From assembly GCF_029968015.1 (NCBI RefSeq), contig NZ_JASCIS010000034.1:22144-86143 (forward strand): a stretch of 64,000 nt of DNA. Reading direction: 5' to 3'. The notes under the pieces were generated by a model, which saw nothing but the letters and a program-made list of their open reading frames with translations, had not been told where the DNA came from and did no database searches. Both the position numbers and the translations under genes were made by a program. This stretch comes from Streptomyces luteolus. Its GTDB lineage: Bacteria; Actinomycetota; Actinomycetes; Streptomycetales; Streptomycetaceae. This document shows, piece by piece, positions 24,866 through 33,337 of this stretch (its first letter is position 1; each line of letters starts with the position of its first letter).

Positions 24866-27115
24866 TCAGGCGAGCAGCCCGGGCACCGTCTCCTCGTGGG
24901 CCGTGCGCAGCTCGCTCAGCGGGATGCTGAACTCGCCCTGCACCTCCACGGAGTCACCGTCGATCACGCCGATCCGCGTGGCCGGAAGCCCGCGTGCCCC
25001 GCACATGTCCGTGAACCGGAGCTCCTCGCTGCGCGGCACCGCGACGATCGCGCGGCCCGCCGACTCGGAGAGCAGGAACGTGAACGCGTCCAGGCCGTCC
25101 GGCACGACGAGCCGCGCACCGCGACCACCGCGCAGGCAGGACTCGACGACCGCCTGCACGACACCGCCGTCGGACAGGTCGTGCGCGGCGTCGATCATGC
25201 CGTCGCGCGAGCCGGAGATCAGGATCTCGGCGAGCAGCTTCTCCCGGTCCAGGTCGACCTGCGGCGGCAGACCGCCGAGGTGCTCGTGGACCACCTGCGA
25301 CCAGGCCGAACCGCCGAACTCCTCGCGGGTGTCGCCCAGGAGGTAGAGCAGCTGGCCCTCCTCGGCGAAGGCGATCGGCGTGCGCCGCGTGACGTCGTCG
25401 ATCACACCGAGCACCGCGACGACGGGCGTCGGGTGGATGGCCGTCTCCCCGGTCTGGTTGTAGAGGGAGACGTTTCCGCCGGTCACCGGGGTGCCCAGCG
25501 CCAGGCAGCCGTCCGCGAGACCACGGGTGGCCTCGGCGAACTGCCACATGACCGCCGGGTCCTCGGGCGAGCCGAAGTTGAGGCAGTTGGAGATGGCGAG
25601 CGGCTTGGCGCCGGACGCGGCGACATTGCGGTACGACTCGGCGAGCGCCAGCTGCGCGCCCGCGTACGGGTCGAGCTTCGCGTACCGCCCATTGCCGTCG
25701 GTCGACACGGCCACACCGAGGTCGGTGTCCTCGTCGACGCGCACCATGCCGGAGTCCTCCGGCTGCGCGAGGATCGTGTTGCCCTGTACGAAACGGTCGT
25801 ACTGGTCGGTGATCCACGCCTTGGACGCCTGGTTCGGCGAGGCCACGAGCTTGAGGATCTGCTCCCGCAGCTCGGCCGCGTTCGCCGGGCGCGCGAGGGC
25901 GTTCGCGTCGTCGGCCTGCAGCGCGTCCTGCCACTCGGGCCGGGCGTAGGGCCGGTGGTAGACCGGGCCCTCGTGCGCGACCGTGCGCGGCGGTACGTCG
26001 ACGATCTGCTCGCCGTGCCAGAAGATCTCCAGGCGCTCGCCCTCGGTCACCTCACCGATGACGGTGGCGATGACGTCCCACTTCTCGCAGATCTCCAGGA
26101 AGCGGTCGACCTTGCCGGGCTCGACGACCGCGCACATGCGTTCCTGCGACTCGCTCATGAGGATCTCCTCGGGCGAGAGCGTCGCGTCGCGCAGCGGCAC
26201 AGTGTCCAGTTCGACGCGCATGCCGCCGGAGCCGGCCGAGGCCAACTCGCTGGTGGCGCAGGAGAGTCCGGCGCCGCCGAGGTCCTGGATGCCGTCCACG
26301 AGGTCCTCGCGGAAGATCTCCAGGGTGCACTCGATGAGCAGCTTCTCCTGGAACGGATCGCCGACCTGGACGGCCGGGCGGCGCGAGGGGCCGGTGGAGT
26401 CGAAGGTCTCACTCGCGAGGACCGAGACACCGCCGATGCCGTCGCCACCCGTACGAGCCCCGTACAGGATGACCTTGTTGCCGGTGCCGGAAGCCTTGGC
26501 GAGGTGGATGTCCTCGTGCTTCATGACGCCCACGCAGAGCGCGTTGACCAGCGGGTTGCCCTGGTAGCAGGCGTCGAAGACGACCTCGCCGCCGATGTTG
26601 GGCAGGCCCAGGCAGTTGCCGTAGCCGCCGATGCCCGCGACGACGCCCGGCAGGACGCGCTTGGTGTCGGGGTGGTCCGCGGCGCCGAAGCGCAGCGGGT
26701 CCATGACGGCGACCGGGCGCGCGCCCATCGCGAGGATGTCGCGCACGATGCCGCCGACGCCGGTCGCGGCGCCCTGGTACGGCTCGATGTACGAGGGGTG
26801 GTTGTGCGACTCCACCTTGAAGGTGACCGCGTAGCCCTGGCCGACGTCGACCACACCGGCGTTCTCGCCGATGCCGACGAGCAGCGCATCGTTCTCGGGA
26901 GCCTTCTCGCCGAACTGCTTGAGGTGCACCTTGGAGGATTTGTACGAGCAGTGCTCGGACCACATCACCGAGTACATGGCGAGCTCGGCGCCGGTGGGAC
27001 GGCGGTCGAGGATCTCGCGGATGCGCTCGTACTCGTCCTGCTTGAGGCCGAGTTCCTTCCAGGGCTGCTCGGACTCGGGGGTCTCGGCGGCGTGCTTGAC
27101 CGTGTCGAGCGTCAT
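24866..27115 (-). CDS. purL: Phosphoribosylformylglycinamidine synthase, large subunit
   Basis: 749 aa, the small-PurL type that needs PurS and PurQ. Signatures: MYSVMWSEHCSYKSSKVHLKQF, VGIGENAGVVDVGQGYAVTFKVESHNHPS, QDLGGAGLSCATSELA and the repeated half ISNCLNFGSPEDPAVMWQF. Converts FGAR to FGAM using ammonia from PurQ. Its ATG overlaps the purQ stop by 4 bp. Confidence 0.97.
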   Translation of the reverse strand: MTLDTVKHAAETPESEQPWKELGLKQDEYERIREILDRRPTGAELAMYSVMWSEHCSYKSSKVHLKQFGEKAPENDALLVGIGENAGVVDVGQGYAVTFKVESHNHPSYIEPYQGAATGVGGIVRDILAMGARPVAVMDPLRFGAADHPDTKRVLPGVVAGIGGYGNCLGLPNIGGEVVFDACYQGNPLVNALCVGVMKHEDIHLAKASGTGNKVILYGARTGGDGIGGVSVLASETFDSTGPSRRPAVQVGDPFQEKLLIECTLEIFREDLVDGIQDLGGAGLSCATSELASAGSGGMRVELDTVPLRDATLSPEEILMSESQERMCAVVEPGKVDRFLEICEKWDVIATVIGEVTEGERLEIFWHGEQIVDVPPRTVAHEGPVYHRPYARPEWQDALQADDANALARPANAAELREQILKLVASPNQASKAWITDQYDRFVQGNTILAQPEDSGMVRVDEDTDLGVAVSTDGNGRYAKLDPYAGAQLALAESYRNVAASGAKPLAISNCLNFGSPEDPAVMWQFAEATRGLADGCLALGTPVTGGNVSLYNQTGETAIHPTPVVAVLGVIDDVTRRTPIAFAEEGQLLYLLGDTREEFGGSAWSQVVHEHLGGLPPQVDLDREKLLAEILISGSRDGMIDAAHDLSDGGVVQAVVESCLRGGRGARLVVPDGLDAFTFLLSESAGRAIVAVPRSEELRFTDMCGARGLPATRIGVIDGDSVEVQGEFSIPLSELRTAHEETVPGLLA

Positions 27116-27855
27116 GCGTTGGCCCCCTTGAGGAGGTTCTTCAGGATCGAGGTGAAGAAGCCGAGCCCGTCGGTGCGGCCGGTGCCGACCAGCGGCTCGA
27201 CGGCGTGCTCGGGGTGCGGCATCAGACCGACGACGTTGCCCGCCTCGTTGCTGATGCCCGCGATGTCACGGAGCGAGCCGTTCGGATTCACGTCCAGGTA
27301 CCGGAAGGCGACGCGGCCCTCGGCCTCCAGCATGTCCAGGGTGCGCTCGTCGGCGACGTACCGGCCGTCGATGTTCTTCAGCGGTACGGAGATCTCCTGG
27401 CCGGCCGAGTAGTCGGAGGTCCAGGCGGTCCTGTCGGTCTCGACCCGCAGCTTCTGGTCGCGGCAGACGAAGTGCAGATGGTTGTTCCGCAGCATCGCGC
27501 CGGGCAGCAGATGAGTTTCCGTAAGGACCTGAAAGCCATTGCAGATGCCCAGAACCGGCATTCCGCCCTTGGCCTGCTCGATGATCGTCTCCATCACCGG
27601 CGAGAACCGGGAGATCGCCCCGGCCCGCAGATAGTCGCCGTAGGAGAAACCGCCGGGAAGGACCACGGCGTCGACCTGCTTCAGGTCCTTGTCGCGGTGC
27701 CACAGCGGCACCGCTTCCGCGCCGGCGACACGGACCGCGCGCTGAGTGTCACGGTCGTCGAGCGTGCCGGGAAAAGTGACGACTCCGATACGGACATTCC
27801 CGCGGCCCGCAGGGCCTCCGTTGAGGGTGGTGGCGGGCGACGGGTGGGAGGTCAC
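27112..27855 (-). CDS. purQ: Phosphoribosylformylglycinamidine synthase, glutaminase subunit
   Basis: 247 aa class I glutamine amidotransferase: GGFSYGDYLRAGAI, nucleophile Cys in PVLGICNGFQVLTE, and catalytic His/Glu in LMPHPEHAVEP. The first ~20 residues (SHPSPATTLNGGPAGRGN) precede the usual start near VRIGVVTFPGT; the annotated ATG overlaps purS by 4 bp, which supports it. Confidence 0.96.
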   Translation of the reverse strand: MTSHPSPATTLNGGPAGRGNVRIGVVTFPGTLDDRDTQRAVRVAGAEAVPLWHRDKDLKQVDAVVLPGGFSYGDYLRAGAISRFSPVMETIIEQAKGGMPVLGICNGFQVLTETHLLPGAMLRNNHLHFVCRDQKLRVETDRTAWTSDYSAGQEISVPLKNIDGRYVADERTLDMLEAEGRVAFRYLDVNPNGSLRDIAGISNEAGNVVGLMPHPEHAVEPLVGTGRTDGLGFFTSILKNLLKGANA

Positions 27856-28121
27856 TTCGGCTCCCCGGCAGCTGCGGGCTCTTCGACCTTGACGACGAAG
27901 TCCTCGATGACGGTGTTGGCGAGGAACGTCTCGGCCATCTCGTGGATACGGGCGAGGGCGGCCTCGTCGACCGGCCCTTCGACCTCGAGCTCGAAGCGCT
28001 TTCCTTGACGTACGTCCGCGATGCCCTGGAATCCCAGGCGCGGCAGTGCACGCTGCACCGCCTGTCCCTGGGGGTCGAGGATCTCGGGCTTGAGCATGAC
28101 GTCGACTACGACGCGTGCCAC
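27852..28121 (-). CDS. purS: Phosphoribosylformylglycinamidine synthase, PurS subunit
   Basis: 89 aa from GTG 28121 (GGGAG upstream; reading from 28190 would add a non-conserved extension). VARVVVDVMLKPEILDPQGQAVQRALPRLGF and DVRQGKRFELEVEG are diagnostic. PurS bridges PurL and PurQ and shapes the ammonia channel. First gene of purSQL. Confidence 0.96.
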   Translation of the reverse strand: MARVVVDVMLKPEILDPQGQAVQRALPRLGFQGIADVRQGKRFELEVEGPVDEAALARIHEMAETFLANTVIEDFVVKVEEPAAAGEPK

Positions 28122-28195
28122 TGGCACTCCCGGTGTGTGGTGCGTGAGAACGGTTCCTTCAGCGTATCCGACGGAAATTTCTACGCGCATAGATT

Positions 28196-28209
28196 CGTAG
28201 GGTCCTACG
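28196..28209. promoter_or_regulatory. Palindrome between purSQL and lsr2
   Basis: CGTAGG-GT-CCTACG is a perfect 6-bp-arm palindrome about 75 bp upstream of purS in the divergent promoter region. It could be an operator for either operon; no factor can be named. Confidence 0.4.
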
Positions 28210-28485
28210 TGATGGCCGTCACTTTAGGGAGACGCGGAGCACCTGCCGGGGAAAATCCAGGAAAAATTCCGTGCAGGCATTGCCACACCCATTGCGCGCG
28301 GACACGCGGACGTATTCAGTCGGACTTCCCCATGCATTGCCTCGCCCTGTACAAAGGAAATGGCAATACCTCGGGACAGTCCGCGCACTGCCCCGGAAAT
28401 ACCCGGGGAAGAGCCGCAACACAGCCGAACAGTCGGCCATCACCGCATGTCAGCGCGGTGAGTCCGCATGAAGGGACCGATATTC

Positions 28486-28821
28486 GTGGCGCAGCGTGTC
28501 GTGGTCACTCTCTCTGACGACATCGACGGCGGAGAAGCGGCGGAAACGGTCGCCTTCGGTCTCGACGGCAAGTCGTACGAGATCGACCTCAATCCAGCCA
28601 ATGCCAAGAAACTGCGCAAGGCGCTCGCCCCCTACCTGCAGGCGGGCCGCAAGCAGGCGCGGACGAGCCGGGCAGGCAAGCCGGGCAAGGAGTTCAAGCA
28701 CACCGCGGTGACCGCCGACCCCGCCGCGGTCCGCGCGTGGGCCCGATCGCACAAGATGGACGTCCCGGCCCGCGGGCGCATCCCGAAGAAGGTCTACGAG
28801 GCGTTCGAGGCCGCCAACTGA
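28486..28821 (+). CDS. Lsr2-family nucleoid-associated protein (second paralogue type)
   Basis: 111 aa from GTG 28486 (an in-frame ATG at 28468 is possible). N-terminal oligomerisation domain VAQRVVVTLSDDIDGGEAAETVAFGLDGKSYEIDL; C-terminal DNA-binding part AVRAWARSHKMDVPARGRIPKKVYEAFEAA has the R-G-R AT-hook-like tripeptide that inserts into the minor groove. Lsr2 proteins silence AT-rich foreign DNA; Streptomyces carry a second copy (LsrL) at this position by my recollection. Confidence 0.93.
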   Translation: MAQRVVVTLSDDIDGGEAAETVAFGLDGKSYEIDLNPANAKKLRKALAPYLQAGRKQARTSRAGKPGKEFKHTAVTADPAAVRAWARSHKMDVPARGRIPKKVYEAFEAAN

Positions 28822-28876
28822 CCGTCTCCGCACGGGTGCTGCGGCGACGCTCCACGAGCTCGTCGCGGCAGCCGAC

Positions 28877-28907
28877 TTGCACATCACCCCCGCAGGTCGG
28901 CTAAAGT
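28877..28907 (+). promoter_or_regulatory. Promoter of tRNA-Gly(TCC)
   Basis: -35 TTGCAC, 19-bp spacer, -10 TAAAGT, about 50 bp before the tRNA. Confidence 0.55.
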
Positions 28908-28958
28908 CTGGAGCGCGCCGCGGGGCGAGGCCGGAAGGCCGGACTCCACGGAGAACGC

Positions 28959-29030
28959 GCGGGTGTAGTTCAGTAGTAGAACACCCCCTTTCCAAGGGGG
29001 AGGCGCAGTGTGCAATTCCTGTCACCCGCT
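28959..29030 (+). tRNA. tRNA-Gly(TCC)
   Basis: 72-nt cloverleaf; acceptor GCGGGTG/CACCCGC, anticodon loop CTTTCCAA, T-loop TGCAATTC. Confidence 0.95.
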
Positions 29031-29110
29031 CTGCATCGAGTTACCGACTACTCCGGTGGATCAGGTACCCTGGTGTTCGCGCCGACCAGTGAAAGCCTGT
29101 CGGAGGCAAT

Positions 29111-29183
29111 GCGAACGTAGCTCAGTTGGTAGAGCGCAACCTTGCCAAGGTTGAGGTCGCGAGTTCGAACCTCGTCGTTCGCT
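29111..29183 (+). tRNA. tRNA-Gly(GCC), copy 1
   Basis: 73-nt cloverleaf; acceptor GCGAACG/CGTTCGC, anticodon GCC. Differs from copy 2 (33200) only by compensated pairs in the acceptor and T stems. Confidence 0.97.
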
Positions 29184-29190
29184 CAGAGAA

Positions 29191-29223
29191 CGAAGGCCCC
29201 GGTCCAGCGGACCGGGGCCTTCG
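29191..29223 (+). terminator. Terminator after tRNA-Gly copy 1
   Basis: Perfect stem CGAAGGCCCCGGTCC / GGACCGGGGCCTTCG. Confidence 0.85.
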
Positions 29224-29269
29224 TCGTGTCCCAGTCGTGTGCGCCTCCCAGTCGTGCGCGCGTCCCGTC

Positions 29270-29281
29270 TGACATTTGTCA
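29270..29281. promoter_or_regulatory. Candidate response-regulator operator
   Basis: Perfect palindrome TGACA-TT-TGTCA about 60 bp before the ABC ATPase gene, with another TGACA half-site at 29291. Palindromic TGACA/TGTCA sites are typical for NarL/DesR-type regulators, and one is encoded in the same operon. Confidence 0.5.
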
Positions 29282-29340
29282 TGCACGCTCGTGACAGCGC
29301 GCACTGCCACCGGCCCGGCGCCCGCGAAATGCTTGAGCAT

Positions 29341-30312
29341 ATGAACACCGATGACCACGTGATCGAAGTCACTGATCTGCGTCGTGTGTACGGGGGCGGT
29401 TTCGAGGCCGTACGGGGAGTCTCCTTCGCCGTCGGCCGCGGCGAACTCTTCGCCCTGCTCGGCACCAACGGCGCGGGCAAGACCTCCACCGTCGAACTGC
29501 TCGAAGGCCTGGCCCGGCCCTCCGGGGGACGGGTGCGGGTGCTCGGGCACGACCCGTACGCCGAGCGCGGCCGCGTACGCCCCCGGATCGGCGTGATGCT
29601 GCAGGAGGGCGGCTTTCCCTCCGAGCTGACCGTCGGCGAGGCCGTCCGCATGTGGGCCGGGTGCACCAGCGGCTCCAGGCCCACGGGAGAGGCCCTGGAA
29701 CTCGTCGGCCTGGGCCACCGGGCCCGCGTACGCGTCAAGCAGCTGTCCGGCGGCGAGAAGCGGCGGCTCGACCTCGCGCTCGCCCTGCTCGGACGGCCCG
29801 AGGTGCTCTTCCTCGACGAACCCACCACCGGTCTCGACGCCGAAGGGCGCGTGGAGACCTGGGAGTTGGTGCGGGCCCTTCGCGCCTCCGGCACCACCGT
29901 GCTGCTCACCACGCACTACCTCGAAGAGGCCGAGTCGCTCGCCGACCGGCTCGCGATCATGCACGCCGGGCAGCTCGCCGTGAGCGGCACACCCGCCGAG
30001 GTCACCGCCGCGCAGCCGTCCCAGATCAGCTTCGAGCTGCCCGACGGCTACCACCTCGGCGATCTGCCGCCGCTCGGCGCGCTCGGCGTCACCGCGCACG
30101 AGACGGAGGGGCGGAACGTGAAGCTCCGTACCGACGCGCTCCAACAGGCCGCCACCCAGCTGCTGTTGTGGGCGCGGGACGCCGGTGTGGAGCTGCGCGG
30201 ACTCGATGTGCGGTCCGCCTCGCTGGAAGAGGCCTTCCTGCGGATCGCGCGGGACGTCAAGCAGGAAGCACGGGACGCCCGTGGACCCCGGGACAAGGAG
30301 AAGGTGGCATGA
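29341..30312 (+). CDS. ABC transporter ATP-binding protein
   Basis: 323 aa. Walker A LLGTNGAGKTST, Q-loop MLQEGG, signature LSGGEKRRLDLALALLG, Walker B VLFLDEPTTGLD, switch H in LLTTHYLEEAE. Belongs to the drug/antibiotic (DrrA/CcmA-like) exporters. The start is ATG 29341; ATG 29329 is an alternative. The stop overlaps the permease ATG. It begins an ABC-sensor-regulator operon of the type that often confers resistance to membrane-active compounds. Confidence 0.94.
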   Translation: MNTDDHVIEVTDLRRVYGGGFEAVRGVSFAVGRGELFALLGTNGAGKTSTVELLEGLARPSGGRVRVLGHDPYAERGRVRPRIGVMLQEGGFPSELTVGEAVRMWAGCTSGSRPTGEALELVGLGHRARVRVKQLSGGEKRRLDLALALLGRPEVLFLDEPTTGLDAEGRVETWELVRALRASGTTVLLTTHYLEEAESLADRLAIMHAGQLAVSGTPAEVTAAQPSQISFELPDGYHLGDLPPLGALGVTAHETEGRNVKLRTDALQQAATQLLLWARDAGVELRGLDVRSASLEEAFLRIARDVKQEARDARGPRDKEKVA

Positions 30313-31139
30313 GCGCCGCGACCACGACCGCAGGACCGACCGCAGGACCGACCGCAGGACCGTCCGCAGGACCGGGCACGACCGCCGCGGGGCGCCTCGC
30401 GGCCCTGGGGAAGGCCGAGTTGACGCTGCTCGGCCGCAGCAAGGGCATGCTCGTCACCGCGCTCGTCATCCCGCTGGTGCTCCCGCTGAGCGTCCAGCAG
30501 ACGCTCAAGGGCGACATCCTGGAGAAGGCCGGGCTCAGCATGGGCACCGCCATGCTCACCGCCGGCATCGGCTTCGCGATGCTCTTCGCGGTGTACGCGG
30601 CGCTCGTCAACATCTACGTCGCCCGCCGCGAGGAACTCGTCCTCAAGCGGCTGCGCACCGGCGAACTGCTCGACCGGGAGATCCTCGCCGGGACCGCGCT
30701 GCCCGCCGCCCTCATCGGGCTCGTGCAGTGCGTCGTCGTGGCCGTCGCGTGCACGGCGCTCATCGACCTGGAGGCGCCCAAGGCCCTCCATCTGGCCGTC
30801 CTGGGCGTGCTGTTGGGGATCGTGCTGATGGTGGCGCTCGGCGCGGTGACGGCCGCGTTCAGCCGCACCGCGGAGAGCGCGCAGGTCAGCAGCCTGCCGC
30901 TGATGTTCGTCTCGATGATCGGCTCCGGCATGACCGTGCCCTTCGAGATCTTCCCGGACCGCCTGGCCTCCGTACTGGAGCTGCTGCCCCTGTCCCCCGC
31001 GATCCGGCTCGTGCGCGGCGGCTGGACCGGGGAGCTCTCCGCGTACGAGGCACTCGGTGCCGTCGCCACGGCGGTGGCCTGGGTGGTGCTCGCGGTGTTT
31101 GCTGTACAGCGGTGGTTCCGGTGGGAACCGCGGCACTGA
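30309..31139 (+). CDS. ABC-2 type permease
   Basis: 276 aa from ATG 30309, overlapping the ATPase stop by 4 bp. Starts with a short TAGPTAGP repeat, then six hydrophobic segments as expected for an ABC2_membrane permease (e.g. GMLVTALVIPLVLPLSV, LHLAVLGVLLGIVLMVALGAV, LPLMFVSMIGSGMTVPFEIFP). Pairs with the ATPase to form an exporter. Confidence 0.92.
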   Translation: MSAATTTAGPTAGPTAGPSAGPGTTAAGRLAALGKAELTLLGRSKGMLVTALVIPLVLPLSVQQTLKGDILEKAGLSMGTAMLTAGIGFAMLFAVYAALVNIYVARREELVLKRLRTGELLDREILAGTALPAALIGLVQCVVVAVACTALIDLEAPKALHLAVLGVLLGIVLMVALGAVTAAFSRTAESAQVSSLPLMFVSMIGSGMTVPFEIFPDRLASVLELLPLSPAIRLVRGGWTGELSAYEALGAVATAVAWVVLAVFAVQRWFRWEPRH

Positions 31140-31146
31140 GCGGGGA

Positions 31147-32562
31147 GTGAGTGGGACGGTGTTCGTGCGGGTCAGGAAGTTGCGGGTCAGGAAGTGGCGT
31201 GAGGGCAGTGCCCTGGACCGGGTCGACCTCTACACGCGCGCGACCGTGTACCTCCTGGTCTGGGCCGCCGTCCCCGCCGTGATCGCCCTGTCGGTGACGC
31301 GGCCGGTGCGGGCGAAGGCCCCGGCGGTGCTGATCGCCGTCGTGATCCTGATCGCGCTCGGGGTGGGCTGTCTGGCGATCCGGCTGATCCGGAAGGCGTT
31401 CCTCCAGTATCTGGGGGTCGCGGACGTGCCCCGCCGGGAGGTGCAGGTGGGGGCCGCGCTCACCGGCGCCCTGCTCGTGGGCCTGCTCGCACTCGGCGGG
31501 CTCGCCGGGATGGCGAAGTACCCGATGCTGACGACGGCCCTCGGCTGCGCCACCATGCCGTTCCTCTGCGCCTACGCCCTGATCGTCCCGGTGCGTACGG
31601 CCGTCAAGCGGATCCTCGCGCTGAACGCAGTGCTGTGCGCGGCCGTGTGGCTGATGAGCGGGAGCGCTCCGCTGACGGCGGCCGCGCTGATCTCCCTCAC
31701 CTTCGCGGGCGGCTGGATGTCGATGACCGTGCGCTGCTCGGGCTGGGTCCTCGGGGTGATGTACGAGCTGCGCGAGGCCCGCGACATCGAGACCCGCCTG
31801 GCCGTCGCCGAGGAGCGGCTGCGGTTCGGGCGCGACCTGCACGACGTGCTCGGCCGCAACCTCGCCGTGGTCGCCCTCAAAAGCGAGCTCGCCGTGCAGC
31901 TGGCCCGGCGCGGCCGGCCCGAGGCGGTGGAGCAGATGATCGAGGTCCAGCGGATCGCCCAGGAGTCGCAGCGCGAGGTCCGCGAGGTCGTACGCGGCTA
32001 CCGCGAGACCGGACTCGGCGCCGAACTCGCGGGTGCGCAGGGCGTGTTGAAGGCCGCCGGGATCGACTGCCGGGTGTTCGGCGCGGAGGCCGCCGACGCT
32101 CTGCCACCGGCCGTGCACGCGGCGCTCGGCTGGGTCGTCAGGGAGGCCGCCACGAACGTACTGCGGCACGGGGACGCGGAGCGCTGCACGGTGGCCCTGC
32201 GCGTGACCGACGACGACGGCCCCACCGCGATCCTGACGGTCGAGAACGACGGCGTCCGGCACCGGTCCGCGCCGCCCGGCACCTCGCGCGGCTCGGGCCT
32301 CGTGGGCCTGCGCGAGCGGCTCTCCGGCGTGGCCGGCGCCCTGGAGGCGGGCCCGACCGGGGACGGCCACTTCCGCCTTACGGCCGAGGTGCCGCTGACC
32401 GGCGCCGCGGCCACGATCGGGACGACCCCGGGAGCCCCGGGAGCCCCGGCAGCACCGGCAGCACCGGCAGCACCGGCAGCACCGGCAGCACCGGCAGCAC
32501 CGGCAGCACCGAACGCGCAGAACGCGCAGAAAGCACAGAAGGCACGAGAGGAATCCCGGTGA
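31147..32562 (+). CDS. Sensor histidine kinase (HisKA_3, DesK/NarX-like)
   Basis: About 471 aa. N-terminal membrane region with roughly six helices between residues 25 and 205; dimerisation/phospho-acceptor motif LRFGRDLHDVLGRNLAVVALK (His in RDLHD); ATPase motifs VVREAATNVLRHG (N box) and GSGLVGLRERLSGVAGAL (G box). The C-terminus carries an APA-repeat tail coded by a 9-bp tandem repeat. The start is uncertain: GTG 31147 is next to GGGGA, GTG 31159 has better spacing. Likely phosphorylates the downstream regulator and senses the ABC substrate or envelope state. Confidence 0.92.
   Translation: MSGTVFVRVRKLRVRKWREGSALDRVDLYTRATVYLLVWAAVPAVIALSVTRPVRAKAPAVLIAVVILIALGVGCLAIRLIRKAFLQYLGVADVPRREVQVGAALTGALLVGLLALGGLAGMAKYPMLTTALGCATMPFLCAYALIVPVRTAVKRILALNAVLCAAVWLMSGSAPLTAAALISLTFAGGWMSMTVRCSGWVLGVMYELREARDIETRLAVAEERLRFGRDLHDVLGRNLAVVALKSELAVQLARRGRPEAVEQMIEVQRIAQESQREVREVVRGYRETGLGAELAGAQGVLKAAGIDCRVFGAEAADALPPAVHAALGWVVREAATNVLRHGDAERCTVALRVTDDDGPTAILTVENDGVRHRSAPPGTSRGSGLVGLRERLSGVAGALEAGPTGDGHFRLTAEVPLTGAAATIGTTPGAPGAPAAPAAPAAPAAPAAPAAPAAPNAQNAQKAQKAREESR
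32452..32505. repeat. 9-bp tandem repeat in the kinase gene
   Basis: Six exact units of GCACCGGCA encode the (APA)n tail of the kinase; in-frame copy-number change is possible. Confidence 0.9.
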
Positions 32563-33170
32563 CGCCCGTACGCGTACTGCTCGCCGACGACGAGCATCTG
32601 ATCCGGGGAGCGCTGGCCGCACTGCTCGCACTGGAGGACGACCTGAGCGTGGTCGCCGAGGCCGCCTCTGGCCCGGAGGCGCTCGCCATGGCGCGGGCGC
32701 ACCGGCCGGACGTCGCGGTCCTCGATCTGCAGATGCCGGGCGCCGACGGTGTGATGGTGGCCACATCTCTGCGGTCCGAACTCCCGGACTGCCGCACCAT
32801 GATCGTGACCAGCCACGGCCGTCCCGGACACCTCAAGCGGGCCCTCGAAGCGGGGGTGCGCGGCTTCGTACCGAAGACCGTCAGCGCGCGGCGGCTCGCC
32901 GAGATCATCCGTACCGTCCATGCCGGAAACCGTTATGTGGACCCGGAGTTGGCTGCCGACGCGATCACCTCGGGGGACTCTCCGCTGACCGCGCGGGAGG
33001 CCGAGGTGCTGGAGTTCGCGGCCGACGGAGCGCCCGTCGCGGAGATCGCGGAGCGGGCCGCGCTGTCGCAGGGAACGGTCCGCAACTACCTCTCGTCCGC
33101 CGTCTCGAAGCTCTCCGCCGAGAATCGTCATGCGGCAGTGCGCATCGCACGCGAGCGAGGTTGGCTATAG
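32559..33170 (+). CDS. NarL/LuxR-type response regulator
   Basis: 203 aa from GTG 32559, overlapping the kinase stop. Receiver domain: VLLADDEHLIRGAL, phospho-acceptor Asp in VAVLDLQMPGADG, TS in IVTSHG, conserved Lys in FVPKTVS. Output domain: LTAREAEVLEFAADGAPVAEIAERAALSQGTVRNYLSSAVSKL (LuxR HTH). Probably binds the TGACA palindrome upstream of the operon. The stop lies within the promoter of the next tRNA (TATAGT at 33166). Confidence 0.94.
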   Translation: MTPVRVLLADDEHLIRGALAALLALEDDLSVVAEAASGPEALAMARAHRPDVAVLDLQMPGADGVMVATSLRSELPDCRTMIVTSHGRPGHLKRALEAGVRGFVPKTVSARRLAEIIRTVHAGNRYVDPELAADAITSGDSPLTAREAEVLEFAADGAPVAEIAERAALSQGTVRNYLSSAVSKLSAENRHAAVRIARERGWL

Positions 33171-33199
33171 TGGAGGTGCACCGACGCGGTGCACGCCTT

Positions 33200-33272
33200 G
33201 CGGACGTAGCTCAGTTGGTAGAGCGCAACCTTGCCAAGGTTGAGGTCGCCAGTTCGAACCTGGTCGTCCGCT
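33200..33272 (+). tRNA. tRNA-Gly(GCC), copy 2
   Basis: 73-nt cloverleaf; acceptor GCGGACG/CGTCCGC, anticodon GCC. Same as copy 1 except for compensated pairs in acceptor and T stems. Confidence 0.97.
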
Positions 33273-33278
33273 CTTGAT

Positions 33279-33311
33279 CGAAGCCCCGGCGCCATCGGCG
33301 CCGGGGCTTCG
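33279..33311 (+). terminator. Terminator after tRNA-Gly copy 2
   Basis: Perfect stem CGAAGCCCCGGCGCC / GGCGCCGGGGCTTCG; it is palindromic and lies 26 bp before the convergent purC stop, so may serve both. Confidence 0.8.
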
Positions 33312-33337
33312 TCGTTCAGCCTCCGTCGTTCACGGCC

